This document shows positions 53,500 through 62,629 of a stretch of DNA of 64,000 bases, one piece after another. The notes below the pieces were generated by a model. The model did not search any database and was not told the origin of the DNA. It saw only the letters and a list, made by a program, of their open reading frames with translations. Source of the DNA: Rhodocyclaceae bacterium. Its GTDB lineage: Bacteria > Pseudomonadota > Gammaproteobacteria > Burkholderiales > Rhodocyclaceae. The stretch is from the NCBI GenBank assembly GCA_030824275.1, contig JAVBXY010000005.1:304351-368350 (forward strand), in the 5' to 3' direction. A program made the position numbers and the translations under genes. Position 1 is the stretch's first letter. Each line of letters begins with the position of its first letter.

Positions 53500-54964
53500 T
53501 CTGCCCCTGCTGTTCCTCCTGCTCGCCGCCCCCCTGGCCGGCATCGGCCTGGTCTGGCTGGCACCGGAGAAGAGCGCCCGCGATGCCGCCGGCCTTGCCA
53601 GCCTGTTGGCGTTCGCCCTCTGCGTCGCGATCCTAGTCCGCTTCGACAATGCCGTCACCGGCTTCCAGTTTGCGGCCGAGCTGCCCTGGCTGCCTGATCT
53701 CGGCATCGCCTTTCGCGTCGGCATCGACGGCATCTCGCTACTTTTTCTGCCCGCCACCACGCTGCTCTTCGCTGCCGCCATCGGCAGCCTGCGGGCGACG
53801 CAAGTTAACGCCCGGCTGTTCTTCAGCCTGATCCTGCTGCTCGAAGCGGCAACCCTCGGCGTTTTCGTCGCCGTGGACCTGGCTTTCTTCTTCGCCTGTT
53901 GGGAACTGACGGTGCTGCCCTTGTGGCTGCTGATCCGCCTCTGGGGTGTTGGCCCGCGCCGTGCCGAAGCGGCGACGCAATATGCGCTGCTGATGCTCAC
54001 CGGCGGTGTGCCAATGCTGTTCGGCCTGCTCACCGTGGCACTGGCCGGGCCGGTGCCGCAATTCGATCTGGCCGTGCTGCTGGCATCGGCCAGAGAGCAA
54101 CCGCTGTCACTGGCGACGCAAACCCTCGTCTTCGTGCTGCTGCTGATCTGCTTCAGCATCAAGATGCCGCTGGTGCCCTTGCATACCTGGCTGCCGAAGA
54201 TTGCCATGGAAGGCCCGGTGGCCGTCGTTGCCCTGGTGGCTGGCATGAAGCTCGGCATCTATGGCCTGCTGCGCCTTGCCGTACCCTTGGCGCCTGAGGC
54301 TGCGGTATCACTGGCCTGGCTGCTCACCGGCCTTGGCGTCATCACCCTGTTGTTCGGCGCGCTGGCCGCTCTGGTGCAAACCAATCTGCGCGTCATGCTC
54401 GCTTATGTCGGCGTCTCCCACATCGGCCTGCTGCTGCTGGGTATCGCCGGCTTCCGCCTGCCGGCCTTGCAGGGCGTGCTGCTGTTGGCGCCGAACTTCG
54501 CTCTGGTGGCCGGTGGCGGCATGCTGGCAGCGAGCTTCCTTCAGGCCCGCACTGGCTCCTGCGATGTGCAGAATCTCGGTGGCGTGGTTCAGCGCATGCC
54601 ACTACTGTCCACCTTCTTCCTGCTCTGCGGCCTGGCCGGTCTCGGCCTGCCGCTGACCTCCGGCTTTGCCGGCGAATGGCTGATTCTCGTTGATACCCTG
54701 CGCCTGCGCACCGGCGCCGGGCTGGCGGCGCTGGCCGCTCTGGTGATCGGCGCCGCTGCCTTCCTCGGCCTCTACCGCAAATGCTTTTTCGGTCCGGTGC
54801 TGCGCGATTCGGTCAGGGACGCCGCCGATCTGCTGCCCCGCGAGGCCGGCGCCGCGCTGGCCATTGGCGCCGCGATTCTCGTTCTCGGCATCTTTCCCCA
54901 GCCCCTGCTCGATTTCACGCGCGGTGCGGCGATGGCCTGGCTGGCGGCACTGCCAGCGCGCTGA
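53492..54964 (+). CDS. NuoM-like proton-translocating membrane subunit
   Basis: FACWELTVLPLWLLIRLWGVGPRRAEAATQYALLML, CFSIKMPLVPLHTWLPKIAMEGPVAVVALVAGMKLGIYGLLR; ATG at 53492 preferred over the ORF-track start. Confidence 0.86.
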   Translation: MADLPLLFLLLAAPLAGIGLVWLAPEKSARDAAGLASLLAFALCVAILVRFDNAVTGFQFAAELPWLPDLGIAFRVGIDGISLLFLPATTLLFAAAIGSLRATQVNARLFFSLILLLEAATLGVFVAVDLAFFFACWELTVLPLWLLIRLWGVGPRRAEAATQYALLMLTGGVPMLFGLLTVALAGPVPQFDLAVLLASAREQPLSLATQTLVFVLLLICFSIKMPLVPLHTWLPKIAMEGPVAVVALVAGMKLGIYGLLRLAVPLAPEAAVSLAWLLTGLGVITLLFGALAALVQTNLRVMLAYVGVSHIGLLLLGIAGFRLPALQGVLLLAPNFALVAGGGMLAASFLQARTGSCDVQNLGGVVQRMPLLSTFFLLCGLAGLGLPLTSGFAGEWLILVDTLRLRTGAGLAALAALVIGAAAFLGLYRKCFFGPVLRDSVRDAADLLPREAGAALAIGAAILVLGIFPQPLLDFTRGAAMAWLAALPAR

Positions 54965-54972
54965 TTTAGCAG

Positions 54973-55161
54973 TCAGCGACCCACATTCGAGATCAGCCAC
55001 TCCGGCAATTCTCGATTGCCGGCGTTATCCACGATGTATTGCCGGATCAATTGGCGCACGACCTGGGACGGCGTCAAATCCTTGGCGGCGCAGATTTCAT
55101 CGAACAGTTTTTTCTTGTCCGGGTCGATCAGGACGGTCAGGCGGGCGGTTCGATTTTCCAT
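54973..55161 (-). CDS. Small ribbon-helix-helix (CopG/Arc-like) DNA-binding protein
   Basis: 62 aa: MENRTARLTVLIDPDKKKLFDEICAAKDLTPSQVVRQLIRQYIVDNAGNRELPEW. Confidence 0.72.
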   Translation of the reverse strand: MENRTARLTVLIDPDKKKLFDEICAAKDLTPSQVVRQLIRQYIVDNAGNRELPEWLISNVGR

Positions 55162-55370
55162 CGATTCATATCCCTTCATTGGTTGAAGCCGGGGGCGCGG
55201 CATCGAGGCATTCAAGGTCGGCATACCGGTCACCCGTCGTCACCGGAGTCTGCTCGATGAATCCGCCATGTGTGAATAGCATTATAATAGCAGTCTACTT
55301 CTATGTGCTTCATTAGACATCCCTTCCGGCAAACGTCCCGCATGACGACGGGCGTGGGGATCTGTCGTCC

Positions 55371-57389
55371 ATGAACGCGCTCATCCTCGCCGTCCTGATT
55401 CTGATGCTGGGCGCGGGGCTGTGCCTGCTGCCACTGCGCAATGGCCTGCGCGCTGCCATGGGGCTGGCCTCACAGGCGCTGGCCACGCTGGTGGCCTGCT
55501 CGGTGATAGTCCCGGTTCTGCTTGGCGGGGCCGAGATTGCGTGGGAAATGCCCTGGGCCTATCCCATCGGTGAATTGCATTTCCGGTTGGATGCCCTGGG
55601 GGCCTTTTTCCTCAGTTGGTCGCTGCCCATGACTTTCCTCGGCAGCGTCTACGCAGTCGGCTACCTGCGGAAATATTTCGATGGGCCCCGTCATCTCGGC
55701 GTGCATTTCGCGCTGCTCAACATGGTGGCTGTCTCCTTCCTGCTGGTCTATACCGGCGAACACGCGGTGACTTTTCTGTTCGGCTGGGAAATCGCCGCGC
55801 TGGCTGCCTGGCTACTGGTGATCTGGGACTATTCCAACCAGAAGGTCCGCTTCGCCGGCTTCAATTACCTGGTGTCCACCCACATCGGCCTGATCTTCCT
55901 GGTGGCGGCGGTGATGATTCTCTACACCCGCACCGGTTCCTGGTTCCTCGATGACTTCGGCGACTGGCTGCGACAGAATCCGGGCACGCTGCGCAACACC
56001 GTGTTTCTGCTGCTGGTGACCAGCTTTGGTCTGAAGTCGGCCTTCTTTCCCTTCCATTCATGGTTGCCCCGTGCGCATGCGGCGGCCCCTGCCCATGTCT
56101 CCGCCTTGATGTCGGGCGTGATTCACAAGGCAGGTCTGTACGCCCTGGTGCGATTTCTCCTCCTCTCGGGCAAGCCGGACGAGTGGATGGGCTGGTTCCT
56201 GATCGCCTTCTCGCTGGTTTCGGCGCTGATCGGAGGTTTGTACACCGTGGGGCAACGCGACTTGAAGCGCCTGCTTGGCTATTCCTCCACCGAGAACGTC
56301 GGCATTGCCGGTATCGGCTTCGGCATCGGCTGTCTCGGGCTCAGTTGGGATGTCCCGGCGCTGGTCGCGCTGGGCTTCGGCGGTGGCCTTCTGCATGTGC
56401 TTAACCACGCTTTCTTCAAGTGCCAGCTGTTCTATGCGGCGGGCTGCGTGTATCAGGTCAAGCATGTGGTCGACCTGGAGCGCCTCGGTGGCTTGTTCAA
56501 GCCGATGCCGATCACCGCCCTGAGTTTCCTCATCGGCGGTTTGGCGATCTCCGGTCTGCCGCCCTTCAACGGCTTCGCCAGCGAGTTCATGATCTACGCC
56601 GGCTTGTTTGGAAGCCATGCGGGCCACCCCAGCGTCGGCATCTGGGCCACGCTGAGCCTGGGCCTGGTCGCGGCTGCCCTGGCCTTCGTCGGTGCCGTCT
56701 CGGCGCTCTCCATCACCCGCGCCTTCGGCGTGATCTTCCTCGGCACAGCCCGTGACAGCGGACTGCCGGAGGCACAGGAAGCCAATCGCTGGATGCTGAT
56801 TCCCATGGGCGTACATGCGCTGGGCACCGTGGTGCTCGGCGTCGTGCCCGTGCTGGGCTTTGCGCTCGTCGCCGGTCCCACCGCGCTGCTGCTGCACGGC
56901 ATGCCGGACGTGGTCGCGACGGACATGCTGCAAGCGACCCTCGCCACCCTGACGCGCATCGGCGCGATCTCCGCCGGCCTGGTGCTGGCCGTCGCACTGG
57001 TGCTGTGGCTGCGCTTCGGTCGAGGGGCGGCGGCGGTCAGCTGCAATGCCACCTGGGGCTGCGGCTACGAGGTGCCGAATACGCGCATGCAATATTCCGG
57101 TGCCAGTTTCTCGACGGACTTTGCCGAGCGTTTCAGGAACATCCTCGTCCTGGTCAAACGCCGAAAAGCCCCCGTGGGCTATTTCCCGCGCGATAGCTAT
57201 GTCATCACGGATTGCGTCGATGCCGTGGAACGACGTCTGTACTCGGTGATCGGGCAGGGCGACGACACCGCCAGCGAGATATCGCAAAAGATGCAGGAGG
57301 ACGATCCGCGCTTCGCGTTTTCCCTGGGCCTGGCCGCCCTCGTCCTCATCGCCGCGCTGGTGCTTCTGGTCGAAGGGGCGTTGCCATGA
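55371..57389 (+). CDS. Hydrogenase-4 subunit B-like (HyfB/HycC, NuoL family)
   Basis: FLFGWEIAALAAWLLVIWDY, FGLKSAFFPFHSWLPRAHAAAPAHVSALMSGVIHKAGLYALVRF, C-terminal ...SCNATWGCGYEVPNTRMQYSGASFS. Confidence 0.92.
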   Translation: MNALILAVLILMLGAGLCLLPLRNGLRAAMGLASQALATLVACSVIVPVLLGGAEIAWEMPWAYPIGELHFRLDALGAFFLSWSLPMTFLGSVYAVGYLRKYFDGPRHLGVHFALLNMVAVSFLLVYTGEHAVTFLFGWEIAALAAWLLVIWDYSNQKVRFAGFNYLVSTHIGLIFLVAAVMILYTRTGSWFLDDFGDWLRQNPGTLRNTVFLLLVTSFGLKSAFFPFHSWLPRAHAAAPAHVSALMSGVIHKAGLYALVRFLLLSGKPDEWMGWFLIAFSLVSALIGGLYTVGQRDLKRLLGYSSTENVGIAGIGFGIGCLGLSWDVPALVALGFGGGLLHVLNHAFFKCQLFYAAGCVYQVKHVVDLERLGGLFKPMPITALSFLIGGLAISGLPPFNGFASEFMIYAGLFGSHAGHPSVGIWATLSLGLVAAALAFVGAVSALSITRAFGVIFLGTARDSGLPEAQEANRWMLIPMGVHALGTVVLGVVPVLGFALVAGPTALLLHGMPDVVATDMLQATLATLTRIGAISAGLVLAVALVLWLRFGRGAAAVSCNATWGCGYEVPNTRMQYSGASFSTDFAERFRNILVLVKRRKAPVGYFPRDSYVITDCVDAVERRLYSVIGQGDDTASEISQKMQEDDPRFAFSLGLAALVLIAALVLLVEGALP

Positions 57390-58312
57390 GACTGTCCTTG
57401 TCGCTGCTGCACTGGCTCCTCGTCCTCGGCATGCCGATCCTGCTGGTCGGCACGATCAACCGGACCAAGTCCTGGTGGGTCGGCCGTCGGGGGCCGGGCT
57501 TGCTGCAATCCGCCTGGGATCTTTGGCGCCTGCTCGGCAAGCAGCCGGTGGTCAGCACGACGGCCAGCCCGCTGTTTCGCGCCGGTGCCTATGTCGTGCT
57601 GGTCGGTAGCCTGCTGGCGATGAGCATGATTCCCCTGCTGGGACGCTTCGCGCCTTTCCAGTTCGCCTACGATTTCGTCGTGGTTGCCTATACCCTGGGC
57701 CTGGCGCGCATCCTGTTGATGCTCTCCGCCATGGACGTCGGCAGTTCCTTCGAGGGCATGGGCGCGGCGCGCGAAGCCGCGTTCTCCACCTATGCCGAGC
57801 CGGCCCTTTTCCTGCTGCTCGGCACGGCCAGCGCCGCCACCGGGCTGAGCAGTTTTGCCGACGTGATCGGTGCGCTGCACGGGACAGTGCACTTTTCGCT
57901 GATCGTAGTGCCCCTCGTCGCGGCCCTGCTGATCCTGCTGCAAACCGACGCCGCCCGCGTGCCGGTGGACGATCCGCTGACCCACCTGGAGCTGACCATG
58001 ATCCACGAGGTCATGGTCCTCGATCACAGCGGCCCGGAACTGGCGGCCATGCAATACGCAGCGGCGCTGAAGATGACCCTCTACGCCGGCCTGATCGCCG
58101 CCCTGGTCAATCCCTTCGATCCGCTGGTGTCGCCGCTGGCTGCCGTGCTGGTCTCCTTCGGCGTGATGCTGACCGTCGCTGTCGTCGTCGGCTGCATCGA
58201 GTCGCTTACGGCACGCCTGCCGATGCGCCGGGTGCCCGCCTATGTGCTGCTGGCCTCGGCGGCGGCACTGCTCAGCATGGCCATCGTCGGTTTCGGAGTC
58301 GGCGCCCGATGA
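57386..58312 (+). CDS. HyfC/HycD-like (NuoH family) membrane subunit
   Basis: RTKSWWVGRRGPGLLQSAWDLWRLLGKQPV, DPLTHLELTMIHEVMVLDHSGPELA. Confidence 0.9.
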   Translation: MRLSLSLLHWLLVLGMPILLVGTINRTKSWWVGRRGPGLLQSAWDLWRLLGKQPVVSTTASPLFRAGAYVVLVGSLLAMSMIPLLGRFAPFQFAYDFVVVAYTLGLARILLMLSAMDVGSSFEGMGAAREAAFSTYAEPALFLLLGTASAATGLSSFADVIGALHGTVHFSLIVVPLVAALLILLQTDAARVPVDDPLTHLELTMIHEVMVLDHSGPELAAMQYAAALKMTLYAGLIAALVNPFDPLVSPLAAVLVSFGVMLTVAVVVGCIESLTARLPMRRVPAYVLLASAAALLSMAIVGFGVGAR

Positions 58313-58920
58313 CCCTGCCTTTGGTACTGTGCCTGGTGGCGACCATCATTCCGGTGTTTTTCGCCAGAGTCTCGGCGGCCCCTGTCTGGTTGAGCCTGCA
58401 AGCCCTGGCTCTGGGCTGGATTACGCTGACCCATCACGAGCATGTTTCCTGGCACGCCCTGCTGGCCGGGCTGGAAGTGCTGCTGGTGCGTGCGCTGCTG
58501 GTGCCCTGGCTGCTGCGCCGCGCCTTGAAGCAACAGCTGCGGGTGCAGGGCAACCTGATGCCGTCGAATCTCTTTGCCTGGGGCATCGCCATCAGCCTGA
58601 TCATCATCGCCTTCAAGTTCGGTGATGGCGCGCGGGCCGACGTGCGGGCGCTGACCCTCGGTGTGGTGGCTGCCACGGTGATGATCGCCTTCCTGATCCT
58701 GGCCACCAATCATCAGCCGATGGCGCAACTGGTCGCCCTGCTGTTCATGGAAAACGCACTGGCCCTGTTCGAGTCGCTGATGGCCGAGCCCTGGCCGTTG
58801 CCGGTGCATCTCGCCGTCAGCGGCGTGTACATCCTGACCGTGTCGGTCGGCAGCTGGCTGGTCGGCAGTCAGGCAGCGGCCGATCCGCAGTCCGTCGGCA
58901 TGCCGGGGGAAACGCCATGA
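58309..58920 (+). CDS. HyfE-like (NuoK-related) membrane subunit
   Basis: 203 aa, multiple TM, NHQPMAQLVALLFMENALALFESLMAEPWPLPVHLAVSG; operon position. Confidence 0.78.
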   Translation: MTLPLVLCLVATIIPVFFARVSAAPVWLSLQALALGWITLTHHEHVSWHALLAGLEVLLVRALLVPWLLRRALKQQLRVQGNLMPSNLFAWGIAISLIIIAFKFGDGARADVRALTLGVVAATVMIAFLILATNHQPMAQLVALLFMENALALFESLMAEPWPLPVHLAVSGVYILTVSVGSWLVGSQAAADPQSVGMPGETP

Positions 58921-60356
58921 ACCCGCTTGTCACTGCAACCATTGCCAGCGCCGAAATGGAATCCACCACCGATGGCGGACGCTGGATACTCCCCGCACTG
59001 GTGAGCATCGCCCTGATCGGCTGGCTGGTGTCGATGGGTATCTTCCTGTTCCAGCCGCTGGCCGAACTGCCGCAATATTTTGCCCACGGCTACCTGATCC
59101 TCGATCCGACCTCGCTGCTTTTCGTCGTGGTCATCAACACGGTATTTCTCGGCATCAGCGTCTACATGCTGTCGCGGGAACGGACCGATACGCAACTGAC
59201 GCGTGACATCCGCATCCGCGCGGGCTGGTCGCTGCTGTTCATGCTGGTGATGAACCTGGGGGTGATGTCGAACCACCTGATCCTGCTCTGGGTGCTGATC
59301 GAGGTGAGCACCCTGTGTGCCGCGCTGATGATGGTCTGCGGCGAGTTTGGCGCGCCCAAGGCCGTGGCCTGGCGCTACATGCTCTACTCGTCGATGACCC
59401 TGGCCATCACCTTCCTGGGCTTCATGTGCCTGACCCAGTCGGCTGCACTGCGCGGACTGGAGATCAGCTTCCAGGTGGATCAGCTGGGCGCCGCGCTCAC
59501 CACTGAAAAAGACCCGTGGCAGCGGCTGGGCCTGGCCTTCATCCTCTTTGGCCTCGGTGGCAAGCTGGGGTTGGCGCCGTTGTACAGCTGGCTACCGGAA
59601 ACCTACGAGGCGGCGCCGACCAGCAGCAGTGCGCTGCTGGCGGCCGTGCAATTCAATATCAGCGTGGTGGCGATGTTTCGCGTGCTGCAGATATTCCACG
59701 GCTTCGAGGCGGGATTCGTGGCGCAGGAACTGCTGGTCATGGGCTATGCCTCGCTGGTCGTCGCCGCCGTCCAGATCATGGCGGTGCGCAACTACAAGCG
59801 CCTGATCGCCTATGCCTGCATCAGCTCATCCGGGGTCATCGCGCTGGGCCTGTCGGTCGGCAAGGCGGCTGCCTATGGCGTGGTGCTCTATATCGTCAGC
59901 AATGCCTTCGTGAAGGCCCTGCTGTTCCTCACCGCCGGGCGGATGCGAGCGGTATACGGCACCAACGATGTTGCTCCGCTGAATGGCGTCATCCGCGTCC
60001 TGCCCTTTGCTGGCCTGCTGTTCGCCGGCGGCGTGTTCGCCCTGCTCGGCTTCCCGCCTTTCGCCAGCTTCCTGGCGGAAATGCTGATCCTATCCGGCAT
60101 CGTTCAGGCAGGTAATCTGCTGGCCTTCACGCTGATGTGCGTGATGCTGACCATCATTTTCGTCGCCACCGGCCGCACCATTTTCCCCATGCTCTGGGGC
60201 ACGCCCGATCAGGTCGTGCCGCCGGTCAAGGAATCGCGGATGTCGCTGATCCCGAAACTCGGCTTTGTCGGCGTGCTGACCATGCTCGGCACCTACACGC
60301 CGGAGCCGGTCACCCAACTGCTGAGCGCGGTGGCCCGTTCCATCGGAGGAACATGA
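58917..60356 (+). CDS. HyfF-like (NuoL/N family) membrane subunit
   Basis: LLWVLIEVSTLCAALMMVCGEFGAPKAVAWRYMLYSS, GLGGKLGLAPLYSWLPETYEAAPTSSSALLAAVQFNISVVAMFR. Confidence 0.9.
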   Translation: MNPLVTATIASAEMESTTDGGRWILPALVSIALIGWLVSMGIFLFQPLAELPQYFAHGYLILDPTSLLFVVVINTVFLGISVYMLSRERTDTQLTRDIRIRAGWSLLFMLVMNLGVMSNHLILLWVLIEVSTLCAALMMVCGEFGAPKAVAWRYMLYSSMTLAITFLGFMCLTQSAALRGLEISFQVDQLGAALTTEKDPWQRLGLAFILFGLGGKLGLAPLYSWLPETYEAAPTSSSALLAAVQFNISVVAMFRVLQIFHGFEAGFVAQELLVMGYASLVVAAVQIMAVRNYKRLIAYACISSSGVIALGLSVGKAAAYGVVLYIVSNAFVKALLFLTAGRMRAVYGTNDVAPLNGVIRVLPFAGLLFAGGVFALLGFPPFASFLAEMLILSGIVQAGNLLAFTLMCVMLTIIFVATGRTIFPMLWGTPDQVVPPVKESRMSLIPKLGFVGVLTMLGTYTPEPVTQLLSAVARSIGGT

Positions 60357-61858
60357 TGGCGACGGGACAGTCCCTGGTGCTCTGTGATCTGCGACAAGAG
60401 GCGCCGCTTGCACTGTCCGTTTTCATCGGGCAATGCGCCGAGCGGCTGCACGCGGGCGAGCGCCTGCTAGCCCTGTTTGGGCGCTCGGAGGAGGGCGGTG
60501 GCATCCGCGCCACGGCCGTGTTTCATTCACCCGAAATCCCGGCCAGGCTGACGGTACTGCGCGGGCAGGCCAAGGCCGGCGAGCACTATCCCTCGCTCAC
60601 CGTCGAGCATCCGGCGGCACAGAGCCTAGAGCGCGAATTCTGGGAGCAGACCGGCCTGCATCCCGATGGCCATCCCTGGCTGAAGCCGATCCGTTTTGAA
60701 GGCGCGCGGCAACAGCAGATGGGGGAATACCCGTTCTTCAGGGTGCGTGGACAGGAAGTGCACGAGGTCGGCGTCGGGCCGATTCATGCCAGCGTGATCG
60801 AGCCCGGCCACTTCCGTTTCATGTGCCTGGGCGAGAAGGTGCATCACCTCGAGATCCAGCTCGGCTACCAGCACCGGGGCGTGGAAGCCCTGCTGCTCGG
60901 CCGTTCGCCGTGGTCCTTGACGCCCCTCGTGGAATCGATCTGCGGCGATTCCAGCATCGCCTACGCCTGGGGTCATTGCGCAGCCATCGAGGCCCTGGCC
61001 GATATGCCTGGCGGCCTGGAGACCGATCTGCTGCGCGGCGTCGCGCTGGAGATGGAACGCATCGCCATCCATATTGCGACCCTCAACGGTCTCGCCACCG
61101 ACATCGCTTTTTTGCAGGGCGGCGGCACCTACGGCCGCTTGCGCACCGCCATCATCAACGCCACTCAGCGTCTGTGCGGCAACCGCTTCGGCCGAGGCTG
61201 GCTGCGTCCGGGACGAAGCCGAGGTCTCGCTGCCGCACAACGCGAGGAATTGCTGAAGACGCTGCGGGATTTCGCGCAGGACTTCGCCGGGATCAATGAG
61301 CTGATGCTCGCCAGCCACAGTGTCCGCGCCCGTTTTCAAGGGACTGGCACGGTCAGCGAAACAGCCGCGCGGGAAATCGGCCTGGTCGGACTGGTGGCAC
61401 GTGCCAGCGGCATCGCCATTGATGCGCGCAGCCAGTTGCCGGGCCGCTTGTACGACCGGCATCCCCTTCCCATGCTGACCGAGTCCGGCGGCGATTGCTG
61501 GGCACGCATGAGCTTGCGCATGCGCGAAGTCGAGGCCTCGCTGAACTGGTTGTGTGCGTTACTCGGGGATGCGACGCTGGATTTGAGCACCCGGCATGCT
61601 CAGCACGCGCAGCCGTCGACAACGCCGCCCGCACTGCGCCCGCACAGCCTGTGCGTCTCGCTGGTCGAGGGCACACGCGGGCCGGTGATCCAGGCGCTGG
61701 AAACCTCGGCCGAGGGGCAGTTACTGCACTACAAGGTGCAGGACCCGTCGATGCCCAACTGGTTCGGTCTGGCGCTGGCGGTCAGGGAAAACGAGATATC
61801 CGATTTCCCGATCTGCAACAAGAGTTTCGACCTTTCCTACTGCGGCAACGACCTGTAG
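60353..61858 (+). CDS. HyfG/HycE-like large subunit (NuoC-NuoD fusion), [NiFe]-hydrogenase-related but lacking canonical CxxC pairs
   Basis: GEKVHHLEIQLGYQHRGVEALLLG, VESICGDSSIAYAWGHCAAIEAL (CGDS instead of CGxC), C-terminal NKSFDLSYCGNDL instead of DPCxxC. Confidence 0.88.
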   Translation: MMATGQSLVLCDLRQEAPLALSVFIGQCAERLHAGERLLALFGRSEEGGGIRATAVFHSPEIPARLTVLRGQAKAGEHYPSLTVEHPAAQSLEREFWEQTGLHPDGHPWLKPIRFEGARQQQMGEYPFFRVRGQEVHEVGVGPIHASVIEPGHFRFMCLGEKVHHLEIQLGYQHRGVEALLLGRSPWSLTPLVESICGDSSIAYAWGHCAAIEALADMPGGLETDLLRGVALEMERIAIHIATLNGLATDIAFLQGGGTYGRLRTAIINATQRLCGNRFGRGWLRPGRSRGLAAAQREELLKTLRDFAQDFAGINELMLASHSVRARFQGTGTVSETAAREIGLVGLVARASGIAIDARSQLPGRLYDRHPLPMLTESGGDCWARMSLRMREVEASLNWLCALLGDATLDLSTRHAQHAQPSTTPPALRPHSLCVSLVEGTRGPVIQALETSAEGQLLHYKVQDPSMPNWFGLALAVRENEISDFPICNKSFDLSYCGNDL

Positions 61859-61866
61859 CGACCATC

Positions 61867-62616
61867 ATGTTCAAGTCCATTTCCGTTCGCCGTTCCCAGG
61901 GCTCGCAATACATTCCCGACCCGCGACAGGCCCAGCCGGCCGGATTTCGCGGCAAGCCACTGATCGGCGAGGCCGCCTGCGCTGCCGGCTGCGGGCGTTG
62001 TCAGGAGGTCTGCCCGAGCCGCGCCATCACGCTGAGCCCGGTGCAAATCGACCTCGGACGCTGCGTGCTGTGCGGCGATTGCGAGCTGGCCTGCCCAAGC
62101 GGAAAGATCGGCTTCGACAATGATTTCAAGCTCGCTGCCACCGAGCGTGAGGGGCTGCTGATCAGCGCGGCGCGTCCGCACATCGATCCGGTCAAGGTCT
62201 CCGCCGAATTGCACAAACGCTTCGGCCGCTCGCTCAAGCTGCGCTCGGTGTCGGCCGGCGGCTGCAATGCCTGCGAGATGGAAATCAACGCGCTGGGTAA
62301 TGTGAATTTCGATATTGGCCGCTATGGCATCGATATCGTCGCTTCGCCGCGCCATGCCGATGGCCTGGTGCTGTCCGGCCCGATCAGCCGCAACATGACG
62401 GCGGCCCTGCAAATCTGCTGGGATGCGATGCCGGCACCGAAACTGGTGATTGCCGTCGGCGCTTGCGCCATTTCAGGGGGCGTGTTCGCCGACAGCGAAG
62501 GCGTTGATCGCCGCTTTCTGGAGACCGTCAAGCCGACGCTCTATGTGCCGGGCTGCCCCGCCCATCCACTGAGCTTCATCTCGGGAATCCTCGATCTGCT
62601 GGGAATTTCCAGCTAG
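61867..62616 (+). CDS. HyfH-HyfI-like fusion: N-terminal 2[4Fe-4S] ferredoxin domain plus NuoB-like small subunit
   Basis: CAAGCGRCQEVCP, CVLCGDCELACP; then GGCNACEMEINAL...VGACAISGG...VPGCPAHP. Confidence 0.9.
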   Translation: MFKSISVRRSQGSQYIPDPRQAQPAGFRGKPLIGEAACAAGCGRCQEVCPSRAITLSPVQIDLGRCVLCGDCELACPSGKIGFDNDFKLAATEREGLLISAARPHIDPVKVSAELHKRFGRSLKLRSVSAGGCNACEMEINALGNVNFDIGRYGIDIVASPRHADGLVLSGPISRNMTAALQICWDAMPAPKLVIAVGACAISGGVFADSEGVDRRFLETVKPTLYVPGCPAHPLSFISGILDLLGISS

Positions 62617-62629
62617 TCGCAAGCCGTGT

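Noticed and set aside
51970-54258. 762-aa minus-strand ORF
   Set aside because: Antisense to two conserved NuoM-like genes. No recognisable domain, and a composition typical of shadow ORFs.
55281-55288. TATAAT-like promoter upstream of the Hyf-like block
   Set aside because: The -10-like sequence is palindromic, and no convincing -35 was found on either strand. Mentioned only as part of the RHH finding.
56058-57287. 409-aa minus-strand ORF (also 46348-47496 and 49413-50426)
   Set aside because: Shadow ORFs opposite hyfB-like, NuoM-like and dabA genes, with no homology signal.
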